Source: Saprospiraceae bacterium
GTDB taxonomy: Bacteria; Bacteroidota; Bacteroidia; Chitinophagales; Saprospiraceae
Reading direction: 5' to 3'
Assembly: GCA_022842725.1 (NCBI GenBank)
Contig: JALHOZ010000027.1
Coordinates: 1 to 59,917, forward strand
Length of the DNA stretch: 59,917 bases
Shown here one piece after another: positions 10,138 through 17,494 of the stretch; the first letter of the stretch is position 1, and every line of letters starts with the position of its first letter. A program made the translations under genes and the position numbers. A model generated the notes under the pieces. The model had not been told where the DNA came from. It ran no database searches and worked only from the letters and a program-made list of their open reading frames with translations.

Positions 10138-10635
10138 TGCCATATGATTCAGAAAAATTATGCTGGTTAGAATACATCTCGTCGTAAACGACGAGACGGG
10201 TTCGGGTTTAGTCCGCAAAGGTTTCAAGGTTACAAGAAACCTTTTTTTATGTATCCCCCGATAATCGAAGTGTGAGACTTCGATAAGATACATCAATAAA
10301 TTACAATTTATATGGGTGAATTTTACGACTTCCCGGAATTTGCACCACTTATTTTGTCCAAGCTTTCAGCTTGGCAGGCTCAATTTTTGCAACTTTAGGC
10401 AAAAATCCCGCCAAAATGAATTACCGTATTAACTTAACCACGGATTTCATCCTTGGCTACTAACATTTTATCCCGTTAGAGCAAATTACACCAACGGGAC
10501 ATTACTTGCGAAGTGGTGAAATGCACCACCCTTAGATAACTTTTTTATGTTAGCAAATTAACGTTCATTTTTATTGTTTCCGTAAAAAAAACCGTTTTTT
10601 TGAAGAATATAACAATACAAACTCCTTGATATTTA
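10138..10635. other. Hairpin-rich non-coding region
   Basis: No ORF of coding character lies here. Besides the terminator at 10217-10247, I can trace five further stems: 10177-10196 (TCTCGTCG/CGACGAGA, 8 bp, TAAA loop), 10264-10284 (ATCGAAGT/ACTTCGAT), 10358-10374 (CCAAGCT/AGCTTGG), 10471-10499 (TCCCGTT/AACGGGA) and 10513-10529 (GTGGTG/CACCAC). The dense, mostly perfect stems suggest a dispersed palindromic repeat or a structured RNA. No known riboswitch or ncRNA family is recognised. Confidence 0.5.
10217..10247 (+). terminator. Hairpin plus T-run downstream of the GIY-YIG gene
   Basis: AAAGGTTTC at 10217-10225 pairs with GAAACCTTT at 10236-10244, followed by T's. The preceding AGTCCGC and the stem base match the hairpin at 9823-9854, so the two look like copies of the same module. 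It may terminate the GIY-YIG transcript. Confidence 0.6.
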
Positions 10636-11175
10636 TTACATACCCGAAATGTCAGAGGTGCTTTGTTCGTTGGTTTTTTTGTCTTCAGGAACAACCAGAA
10701 TGATTCCTGAAAATCCAATTAATAAAGCAAATAGGCTCAACGCCGCCCATAGTTTATTGTTGGGAAAAACGCTCAGCCCGGGAGGGACGGTAACTTTGGT
10801 TTTTTCGCCTTCATCAACCAGGGTTTCGCGGAGTTTCATGAGGAGATTGGTTTTTTCAAGAGAACTGTCGCCTGTATAGTTGTCCAATTCTTTTTTGCTG
10901 GCCATCAGATTTCTGTACCAAAATGATACGTCTTCATCAGGTGTTTTCCACAATAAAGATGTGTATCCTTCCGTAAGATGGTTTTGTTGGAGATAGTTGA
11001 TGACGTAGTTCAGTTCTTCCTTCGCAAGATCCAAAGTATTGGCATCTCCGGCTCTTTTCAGGTGGCCGGTCACATTTTGTTTGAGTATAACACTTTTGTA
11101 GGCCCTGAATCCCAGGATTGAAACTGAAATGGTTATCAGCAAAACGCCGATAAAAATTTTGTTCATTGATTTCAT
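10636..11175 (-). CDS. Hypothetical membrane protein with two transmembrane segments
   Basis: This 179-aa protein has an N-terminal hydrophobic segment (~5-23, IFIGVLLITISVSILGF) and a second one near the C-terminus (~143-163, LWAALSLFALLIGFSGIILVV). They flank a polar, largely helical stretch of about 120 residues. That topology puts the middle domain outside the cytoplasm and both termini inside. The tail is short and charged. I do not recognise the family, and there is no lipobox or catalytic motif. ATG at 11166 (MNKIF) is an equally good start. A TAnnTTTG element lies about 26 bp upstream of the first ATG. The gene stands alone, codirectional with the TrpF-like gene 139 bp upstream. Confidence 0.7.
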   Translation of the reverse strand: MKSMNKIFIGVLLITISVSILGFRAYKSVILKQNVTGHLKRAGDANTLDLAKEELNYVINYLQQNHLTEGYTSLLWKTPDEDVSFWYRNLMASKKELDNYTGDSSLEKTNLLMKLRETLVDEGEKTKVTVPPGLSVFPNNKLWAALSLFALLIGFSGIILVVPEDKKTNEQSTSDISGM

Positions 11176-11200
11176 TTTTGATTTGATTTTAATGTTAGTT

Positions 11201-11208
11201 CAAAAATA
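11201..11208 (-). promoter_or_regulatory. Candidate promoter (-7 TATTTTTG) for the two-TM protein
   Basis: The minus strand reads TATTTTTG, matching the Bacteroidota -7 consensus TAnnTTTG, 26 bp before the ATG at 11175. No good -33 TTG lies at the expected distance, so support is moderate. Confidence 0.35.
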
Positions 11209-11314
11209 GGATTTGATTTTACAATCACCTTTTTATTTCGACCAAAGGATAAAAATTGTCGGCAACCGGTACTTTACCCATGGCATTCGATGGCAAGAAT
11301 TTTTTTATAAAAAA

Positions 11315-11920
11315 TTATGATTTACCCAACATCTCAAATACTTCTTCCATCCAATCAAAGTTTTTAAGACCGGTCTTTTCTTCCGCACTGCCATGAAATA
11401 CCAACCCAACGGGGGTGACAACATTCAGGATAGCTTCCACATCACTACTGTTTTGCCAGGGGAGGTCCAGAAAACAGGTATAAGATAAACATAGTCGGGT
11501 CAGTATGTCCATATCTTCGGTTAGTATGTCGGCAACAGATTTTTGAGAACTCAAAACCAGGAATTGTCCGGCTGCTATTTCAATATTATTCCAATCACTT
11601 AGGTTAACTTCACGGAATATGGTCAGATCATCATATTTTTTGGGGATTGATGTTGTTTTCGGACCTATATGAATACTACGTATACCGGTTTCCTGAAGGT
11701 AAAAATCCATTTTATCTTCATCGGGTTCAACATAAGTCTCCAATACATAGGAAGGTCCTTCGAGCCAGGAAACGATTTCTTTGATACGTGGCAGGTCACA
11801 AAAGTGGGGCAGGGTTTCGTCCATACAAAATCCGATAAAGTCTGCTCCGGCAGCTGCATAAAACCGGGCGTCTGTCAGATTAAAAACACCGCTGATTTTT
11901 ACCATTATATCCGTACTCAT
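11315..11920 (-). CDS. Phosphoribosylanthranilate isomerase-like (TrpF-like) protein, active site degenerate
   Basis: A 201-aa (beta/alpha)8-type protein. MVKISGVFNLTDARFYAAAG followed by ADFIGF matches the TrpF N-terminal strand and helix, and a C-terminal HGSAEEKTGLKNFDW matches the TrpF phosphate-binding end. The catalytic Cys of the KICG motif is Ser here (KISG, Ser10), and the mid-barrel motifs are poorly kept, so normal TrpF activity is doubtful. I chose the start at 11920 (MSTDIM) rather than an ATG 18 codons upstream. The longer form would run through the divergent gene's start, and a TAnnTTTG promoter sits directly before 11920. No other trp gene adjoins it; trpG is 40 kb away. Its role may be a moonlighting or repurposed one. 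Confidence 0.75.
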   Translation of the reverse strand: MSTDIMVKISGVFNLTDARFYAAAGADFIGFCMDETLPHFCDLPRIKEIVSWLEGPSYVLETYVEPDEDKMDFYLQETGIRSIHIGPKTTSIPKKYDDLTIFREVNLSDWNNIEIAAGQFLVLSSQKSVADILTEDMDILTRLCLSYTCFLDLPWQNSSDVEAILNVVTPVGLVFHGSAEEKTGLKNFDWMEEVFEMLGKS

Positions 11921-11924
11921 ATTG

Positions 11925-11942
11925 TATTTTTGTGCAAAAGTA
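11925..11942. promoter_or_regulatory. Overlapping divergent promoters between the TrpF-like and ATL genes
   Basis: TATTTTTG on the plus strand (11925-11932) and TACTTTTG on the minus strand (11942-11935) face each other across 2 bp, forming an 18-bp imperfect palindrome. Both match TAnnTTTG. The implied 5' leaders are only about 9-12 nt for the ATGs at 11951 (+) and 11920 (-). RNA polymerase could not occupy both at once. Confidence 0.45.
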
Positions 11943-11950
11943 AGGATTTC

Positions 11951-12286
11951 ATGAAGGAAGACCATTATTTTCAAAGGGTTTATGATGTCACTTGTCTGAT
12001 TCCCGAGGGCAGGGTCTCGACTTATGGGGCAATTGCTGATTTTTTAGCTCTCGGATCTGCACGAATGGTAGGGTGGGCCTTAAACAATCTCAAAGAAGAA
12101 CGAGCTTATGTTCCTGCGCACCGGGTTGTAAACCGCAAGGGTTTTCTTTCAGGAAAAAACTTTTTTCAGCCGCCACAACTCATGATCGACAGATTGGAAA
12201 AAGAGGGGATAAAGATCGAAGACGACACAGTGGTCGATTTTGCCAATGTGTTTTGGCACCCAAGAGAGCTGGAAGCTGCTTTTTAA
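11951..12286 (+). CDS. Alkyltransferase-like (ATL) protein, MGMT C-terminal domain without the acceptor Cys
   Basis: This 111-aa protein corresponds to the DNA-binding domain of O6-alkylguanine-DNA alkyltransferase: YDVTCLIPEGRVSTYGAIAD, then the Arg-finger helix (ARMVGWALNN), then VPAHRVVNRKG. In true MGMT the motif is PCHRV. Here Cys is replaced by Ala, as in the ATL family, which binds O6-alkylguanine and hands it to nucleotide excision repair instead of removing the alkyl group. The start at 11951 follows the divergent promoter; the frame is open further upstream but only as antisense of the TrpF-like gene. The stop overlaps the converging GLPGLI gene by 4 bp. An AlkD-like glycosylase at 27130 adds a second alkylation-repair gene. 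Confidence 0.9.
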   Translation: MKEDHYFQRVYDVTCLIPEGRVSTYGAIADFLALGSARMVGWALNNLKEERAYVPAHRVVNRKGFLSGKNFFQPPQLMIDRLEKEGIKIEDDTVVDFANVFWHPRELEAAF

Positions 12287-13068
12287 TACCGGATATCCCA
12301 AAACGGGTTTCGCCTTCCGGCGATGCTTAAGGCAATGTGTTTTTTCTTTTTACTGTTGTATTCCTGATAAGAAATGTTTTTACCCTTTTGTTTTTTGGGG
12401 ATGGGAAGGGGTAGGTTGTCCTCTTTGAGTTCCACTTTGGTTGCTACAATGTGGATGTCGTCAGTGTTGTAGTTCAATTCAAGAATCGTACCTGGCAAAC
12501 CTCCGTAACCTTCGGGACCACCTGAAAATTTGATTTTGTCTGTAAACCATGCGGTGATTACAATATCATACACTGTATCGCGGGTTTCTGCTTTCATACA
12601 TACATTTCCGGCAACTTCTTTGAGTTCATTGAGGATTTTCCATTTGACACGCGGAATGTCCTCTTGTATCAGATATAATTTTCCCAACAATTCTCTTTGA
12701 TCAGAAGTGGTACGGGTTTCATAGTTCCTGACAAACATATCTTCATCCTCTCCCCAGGAATAACCGTAATTATCTTCTTTTTCTTTGATTTTGTAAACGC
12801 TACCGGTTGGGTTGAAGGTCAAAAGATAATCTGTTCCTTGGTTATCCTGATCGTCAGAGCCCCAGGTGAGCTGGATTCTGTCTTTTTCTTCAGTGGATAA
12901 ATAAGGCATTTTTGAGGTAACGTTAACCCAATAATATTTTTTATTGTAGGTAACAGACCCTCCCTGACAATTTCCTTTCGAAACAAAAAAAGACAATAGT
13001 ACAAACAAAATTATTTTTTGGATCATGACCGTTTTTTTATACATTATAAATGACCTTATGTTTACCAA
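12283..13068 (-). CDS. GLPGLI family secreted protein
   Basis: This ~250-aa exported protein has a signal peptide (IILFVLLSFFVSKGNCQ) and the family signature as GLPGTILELNYN near residue 193, the motif that names the Bacteroidota GLPGLI family (function unknown, periplasmic or outer-membrane associated). The gene follows the outer-membrane barrel gene in the same direction. The first ATG (13068) overlaps that gene's stop by 7 bp, implying translational coupling. ATGs at 13044 and 13026 would give shorter, more typical signal peptides, so the exact start is open. GLPGLI genes often pair with CarboxypepD_reg/beta-barrel genes, as here. The C-terminus is Lys-rich with no T9SS domain. The stop converges on the ATL gene. 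Confidence 0.85.
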   Translation of the reverse strand: MVNIRSFIMYKKTVMIQKIILFVLLSFFVSKGNCQGGSVTYNKKYYWVNVTSKMPYLSTEEKDRIQLTWGSDDQDNQGTDYLLTFNPTGSVYKIKEKEDNYGYSWGEDEDMFVRNYETRTTSDQRELLGKLYLIQEDIPRVKWKILNELKEVAGNVCMKAETRDTVYDIVITAWFTDKIKFSGGPEGYGGLPGTILELNYNTDDIHIVATKVELKEDNLPLPIPKKQKGKNISYQEYNSKKKKHIALSIAGRRNPFWDIRY

Positions 13069-15887
13069 TGATTGTTTTTTGCAACGGAAGATTTCATGCC
13101 TTTGAGATTGTAAGAAAACGAAAGCATCACATATCTTGCAAGTGTTGGGGTCCTTGAGTCAAAAACCCGTGAGACAGAGGTACTTTGGTTGATTAGAATA
13201 CTTTGGTTCAGGGCATCGTACAGGGATAGACGGATTTCTCCTTTATTGCCTTTCAGGATTTGTTTGTACACAGAAAAATTGATAATCGGAATATTCTGAG
13301 CTATACCGAATCTGTCATTTTTGAAAATGGAATACCTCATGGTACCATTGATGAACCATCCTTTTCCGAAGTTTTGAGTGAGGTCCAGATTGTAATTCTG
13401 ATTGACAATATTTTGATTTTGTGACACATTGATGTTGTATTCAGCAGACGAAAAAGACAGGTTGCTGCTTAGGTAAACGGCAGTCTTTTCGGTGGGTGTA
13501 AAATCAATATTTATGGATGGCGACCATCTTTCATTCAGGGTTTCATTGAGCAAATTATTGACAAAAGCAAATGAATTTCCGGAAGAAAAATTGACATTGG
13601 TACGCATCTTCAGTTTGTTTCTTATGACGGGAAAACTTACCCCAACATTGGTCCAGAACTGAGTTCCGCCATCATAATTGACCGGGCGTGAGCGAGTGAC
13701 CAGATTTTGGTCTACCTGTTGTTCGGTGATGATCTGGTCTTCATAATAGGTATACCGGACTGAAGCGTTAATACGAATACCGTCAGCTGGCCACGAATGG
13801 TTAAACCACATACCTGCGCGGTGGTTTAGTGTAGGGACCAGATCGGGATTTCCTTCCGTGATATACAAAGGATTTGAAAAATCCACTACCGGCAACAGGT
13901 TGTCAATCGTTGGTTCGGATACACTGATTTCGTAGTCAGCATTGATATACGTGTTTCGCGTGATATTTCCGCTGTATTCTGCATAAGGTAGCCATCTGTA
14001 AAAACTGTTGTCTGCCTGTCCGTTTAATATAGAAATGTCCGGAGACCGGAAATTGCCGGAAAGATTAAAAGCCTGATACGCCCCTCCGATAGTTACATTG
14101 TTATTTTTGTGAGAATAAGTAAGAGATGTTCCTGTGCGTTGATTGACGATTTTGTTGTCATAAATCCGACTCAGAAGATTATTTCTAAGGAGAATTTCAC
14201 TGTTTTCCTGTTGATCATCGGTGATCCGCGTGCCGTTTTCCTGTCGCAAACTGTAATTATAAAACACTTTCCAGAAGATTTTTTTAGAAAGCGGTTCGCT
14301 GAACATTACATTCGATTTAAGGACAAATTTATCGAGGGTATCTTTATTGAATTGTTTTATAATCAGACTGCTGTCGAGGGTTCCGCCATCATTATAAAAA
14401 AAGTTGTCCGAAAATCTTTGTTGATCATCCTGAATATCCGTTTTCAAATAAGAGGCATTAAAACCGACAGATCTTCCTGCTTTTTTGAATTTTTTGCGCA
14501 ATAAAACGGAAGTGTTGAGCAATCTTCCGGCGAGGTCTGAGGTATTGTTAAACATGCTGTTGCTTGTCAGAATCTGACTGTTTTTCAACAAAGTATTCTC
14601 ACCGTTCTGATCATTTTGAGTCCTTACCAAAGCGATATCTGCTGTGACAATTGCTGTAAAAAGGCTGTCAAAATCATGTTGATATTTTGTTTCTGCGCGA
14701 TGATTGATACTGCCCCGGGTGTCATTGTTGTATCGGGCATTATCCAGATTAAAATCAGTAAGAAAAGTTCTTGTGTCGCTGAATGTTTCTTTTTCATTGC
14801 CGGTATTTTGAAAAAAATATCGACCTGAAAACTTATCTTTTTTCTTGTCAAAATTGTAATTGACACCGGAGATAATATTGGTGGGAAATCCTCCGGAATT
14901 ACCTGTAAAAAAGGCATTGCTGACTTTGTTTTCCAGGTCAGAACTTCCGGAACCACCAAAATACCTAGTAAAACCACTCCCGAAACCATAATCATAATCA
15001 TCGTCATCATCCCAGCTGCTGGAGCCCATAAAATCCTGATAATCGTCCCATGACAATCCGTTTCTTCCGGTATTATTGGCAATTCCGACAAAAGAAACCT
15101 GATTGGTTTTATCAAACTTATTGTAGTTGGCTTTGAGTTCTCCGCGGGTGATCGACCCGCCGCCGATTGTCGCTTTTCCGAATCCCCCTTTTTTAAATTC
15201 CTCTTTGAGTTCTACGTTCATTGTTTTTTCATCACTGCCTGTTGACTTGCCGGTGAGTAGTGCCTCTTCATCTTTTTTGTCAAAAACCTGAACTTTGGAG
15301 ACCCCTTCAGCGGGCAGGTTTTTGATAGCAAACTTTGGGTCTTCGCTAAAAAATGTTTTGCCGTCTACGGTGAGTCTGGTGACATCTTTGCCATCAGACT
15401 GTATGGCTCCGTCCTGGCTGAGTTCGAGGCCGGGCAGACGCTTCAGCAACTCTTCGAGGGTAGCACCCTGCGGCACTTTAAACTGACTGATGTCGTATTC
15501 AACGGTGTCACCGCGGAGTCTGAGAGGTGCTTTAGCTTCTTTGATCACCACTTCCATCAGTTGAATGTCCATTTCTGCCATGGGAATTTTGCCAAGGTCA
15601 ATGACCGGTTTGTTTTGGTAGGACAGAGGGACGGTTTTGGGAATATATCCGATATAGGTTGCTTTGATGATGGTTTTGGTATCGGTAATGGATTTGAATT
15701 CAAATTCCCCTTTATTGTCTGTAAGGGTGTATTCTATCAGTAAAGAATCGGCGTCCATCAGCATGACGGTAGCGGCGATGAGAGGAAGACCGGATGTGTC
15801 TGTGAGGATTCCTGTTACATTATATTTTTGAGCAAAAGCAGAAGTAAAAAATGAAAGGAATAAAAAAATGTATATGTTTTTCTGCAT
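13062..15887 (-). CDS. Outer-membrane beta-barrel protein with CarboxypepD_reg-like domain and plug (OMP_b-brl_3 type)
   Basis: This 941-aa protein has a signal peptide ending SAFAQ (~19), a carboxypeptidase-regulatory-like Ig domain (~22-105; GLPLIAATV, DNKGEFEF), a TonB-receptor-like plug (~120-220; LEELLKRLPGLELSQDG, VTRLTVDGK) and a long barrel of alternating aromatic strands to the C-terminus. This is the architecture of the TonB-receptor-like outer membrane beta-barrel family abundant in Bacteroidota, without the long SusC features and with no SusD next to it. An Asp/Tyr-rich DDDDDYDYGFGSG loop near 293-305 may bind metal. The substrate is unknown; peptides or iron chelates are possible. 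It probably forms an operon with the overlapping GLPGLI gene. Confidence 0.88.
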   Translation of the reverse strand: MQKNIYIFLFLSFFTSAFAQKYNVTGILTDTSGLPLIAATVMLMDADSLLIEYTLTDNKGEFEFKSITDTKTIIKATYIGYIPKTVPLSYQNKPVIDLGKIPMAEMDIQLMEVVIKEAKAPLRLRGDTVEYDISQFKVPQGATLEELLKRLPGLELSQDGAIQSDGKDVTRLTVDGKTFFSEDPKFAIKNLPAEGVSKVQVFDKKDEEALLTGKSTGSDEKTMNVELKEEFKKGGFGKATIGGGSITRGELKANYNKFDKTNQVSFVGIANNTGRNGLSWDDYQDFMGSSSWDDDDDYDYGFGSGFTRYFGGSGSSDLENKVSNAFFTGNSGGFPTNIISGVNYNFDKKKDKFSGRYFFQNTGNEKETFSDTRTFLTDFNLDNARYNNDTRGSINHRAETKYQHDFDSLFTAIVTADIALVRTQNDQNGENTLLKNSQILTSNSMFNNTSDLAGRLLNTSVLLRKKFKKAGRSVGFNASYLKTDIQDDQQRFSDNFFYNDGGTLDSSLIIKQFNKDTLDKFVLKSNVMFSEPLSKKIFWKVFYNYSLRQENGTRITDDQQENSEILLRNNLLSRIYDNKIVNQRTGTSLTYSHKNNNVTIGGAYQAFNLSGNFRSPDISILNGQADNSFYRWLPYAEYSGNITRNTYINADYEISVSEPTIDNLLPVVDFSNPLYITEGNPDLVPTLNHRAGMWFNHSWPADGIRINASVRYTYYEDQIITEQQVDQNLVTRSRPVNYDGGTQFWTNVGVSFPVIRNKLKMRTNVNFSSGNSFAFVNNLLNETLNERWSPSINIDFTPTEKTAVYLSSNLSFSSAEYNINVSQNQNIVNQNYNLDLTQNFGKGWFINGTMRYSIFKNDRFGIAQNIPIINFSVYKQILKGNKGEIRLSLYDALNQSILINQSTSVSRVFDSRTPTLARYVMLSFSYNLKGMKSSVAKNNHW

Positions 15888-16084
15888 AGAAAATATGTTG
15901 GATTCGAAATGTTTGAAATTTATCAGGTAAAAACGAATTTCGGCAGGAAATATTATATTTTGTAATATGAAGGTTAAAAATAACTTTTTTGTTTTCCACA
16001 GGCAAACAAATGAAGAAAAGAAATGTGAGATGTAAATTTTTATTTCAGGGTTTTATTCGAATGTAATATGATGTTGTCTTATTT

Positions 16085-16114
16085 TTGCCAATTACTAAAG
16101 TTTGATTATCTTTG
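16085..16114 (+). promoter_or_regulatory. Promoter of the 437-aa T9SS protein gene
   Basis: TTG at 16085-16087 and TATCTTTG at 16107-16114 are separated by 19 bp, the expected spacing of the Bacteroidota -33/-7 promoter. Transcription would start near 16121, leaving a leader of about 17 nt before the ATG at 16138. A second TAnnTTTG (16080-16087) overlaps the -33 box. Confidence 0.5.
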
Positions 16115-16137
16115 TTTAATTATTTTAGTACCACTAT

Positions 16138-17451
16138 ATGAAATTAAAAATTCCGATAGTACTGATATTGTTTTTATGGACGAATTCTGTTCTTTCCGGA
16201 CAGGTTCAGATAAAGTTTGATACCATATATTGTATAGGTAACACCTTGCAACAAGTACGGGACAACATTACGGTTGTTAAATTTGACAATTATGACGACA
16301 TCAGTTATAAGTTTCAGTTTAAGATCAACAGAATTAAAGTTCCGGAAAATGCTGATATTATTTTTTTTGACGAACATTCACATTATGACAGAAATATTGA
16401 AAGTTGTAATGGTTATCCATTTGCGGGCGGTACCATTGAAAAAAATGCTTCATGTACTTCTATATTTGGTTTGTATGATATTTGGAATGACGAATTTACT
16501 GATCTTCCCTGGATTATTTCCGGAGATTTGTACAGATTTCCCGGTTGTGACAGCTTATTGACCAGGGTAATTGTTAAAATAGACAAACCTAAAAACCATG
16601 ATTCCGGTGTACCTGTAAATGCTGTTTGGACATACAAACCCTCTGTAAATTCGGGAAGTAATCAGTTATGGAGTGTGTATGTTGTGCGTGATACATTAAT
16701 TGATTCAGAAGCATTTTCAGTAATTGCCATTGACAAAGGAGCAGGTCCAATACAAGAAAGTGCCATTCCGGTCATGCTAAAGGATGGTGTTTGGTATTTT
16801 TATGAAAATGGTCAAATACGACCCTTTTTGGGTAAAAGTTTGTATGATTATAACACCCGACAAATGAAATACTTCCTGCCTTCAGTTTTTCCGCATTATG
16901 ATATTACATCTGATCAGGGAAATACCATTCCTGATACCACGTTGTATACAGGGATTCACGAAAGATGGGAAGAATATTATTGGTTATCTGATGGCAGATA
17001 TTATGATATTTCTGATTTTAAACCGAAAGGAAATCATAATCATCATTGGAAAGGATTAATCCGCGAACTTGCTTCTCAAAACGGATTTTTTGGAGCTTTT
17101 AATGATTTTGAGCCTAATGAAGAAAACGGAATATTGATTTCGTATGATAATTATCAGTTTACGCATCACTACACCGATTTATATTGTGGTTTTATTTCCA
17201 ATGTTGATGATGAAAAAACAGAAAGTGATATCAATATATTTCCAAATCCTGCGGACCAATATTTTACTTTTACAGGAATTGAAGAAACGGAATCTTTATA
17301 TCTTTTTGATATTTATGGTAATTATGTCCTCGAGTTTTTTCCTGGCCAAAAAACGTTGGACATTTCTAATCTGTCAGCTGGTGTGTATATAGTGTCATTT
17401 TTATTAAAAAATAAAAAAACTTTACAAAAAAGATTGATTGTTACGAAATAG
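16138..17451 (+). CDS. Secreted protein of unknown function with T9SS type A sorting domain
   Basis: A 437-aa exported protein with a signal peptide (IPIVLILFLWTNSVLSGQ, cut near 22) and a C-terminal T9SS domain (~365-437: NIFPNPADQYFTFTG, LFDIYGNYV, LSAGVYIVSF, KRLIVTK). The middle ~340 residues contain His/Asp/Trp-rich stretches (FFDEHSHYD, KGNHNHHWKG) that could hold metal, but I recognise no enzyme family. The T9SS signal implies export across the outer membrane to the surface or medium. It is a single gene with its own promoter, convergent with the alpha/beta-hydrolase gene 43 bp downstream. Confidence 0.88.
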   Translation: MKLKIPIVLILFLWTNSVLSGQVQIKFDTIYCIGNTLQQVRDNITVVKFDNYDDISYKFQFKINRIKVPENADIIFFDEHSHYDRNIESCNGYPFAGGTIEKNASCTSIFGLYDIWNDEFTDLPWIISGDLYRFPGCDSLLTRVIVKIDKPKNHDSGVPVNAVWTYKPSVNSGSNQLWSVYVVRDTLIDSEAFSVIAIDKGAGPIQESAIPVMLKDGVWYFYENGQIRPFLGKSLYDYNTRQMKYFLPSVFPHYDITSDQGNTIPDTTLYTGIHERWEEYYWLSDGRYYDISDFKPKGNHNHHWKGLIRELASQNGFFGAFNDFEPNEENGILISYDNYQFTHHYTDLYCGFISNVDDEKTESDINIFPNPADQYFTFTGIEETESLYLFDIYGNYVLEFFPGQKTLDISNLSAGVYIVSFLLKNKKTLQKRLIVTK

Positions 17452-17494
17452 AGAAAATACAGATCAAAATATGTGAGGCTTTTTAAACGTAATA

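Noticed and set aside
9800-10250. tRNA gene near the integrase
   Set aside because: Only T-arm-like scraps (GGTTCG, TCCCGTCC) are present; no acceptor, D or anticodon arms can be folded.
11669-11950. N-terminal extension of the ATL protein to 205 aa
   Set aside because: The extension is antisense of the TrpF-like gene. The family starts at the MKEDHYF methionine (11951), right after a promoter.
14109-15115. Overlapping ORFs (131 and 163 aa) across the outer-membrane barrel gene
   Set aside because: They are shadows of a clear 941-aa coding frame and show no domain or signal peptide of their own.
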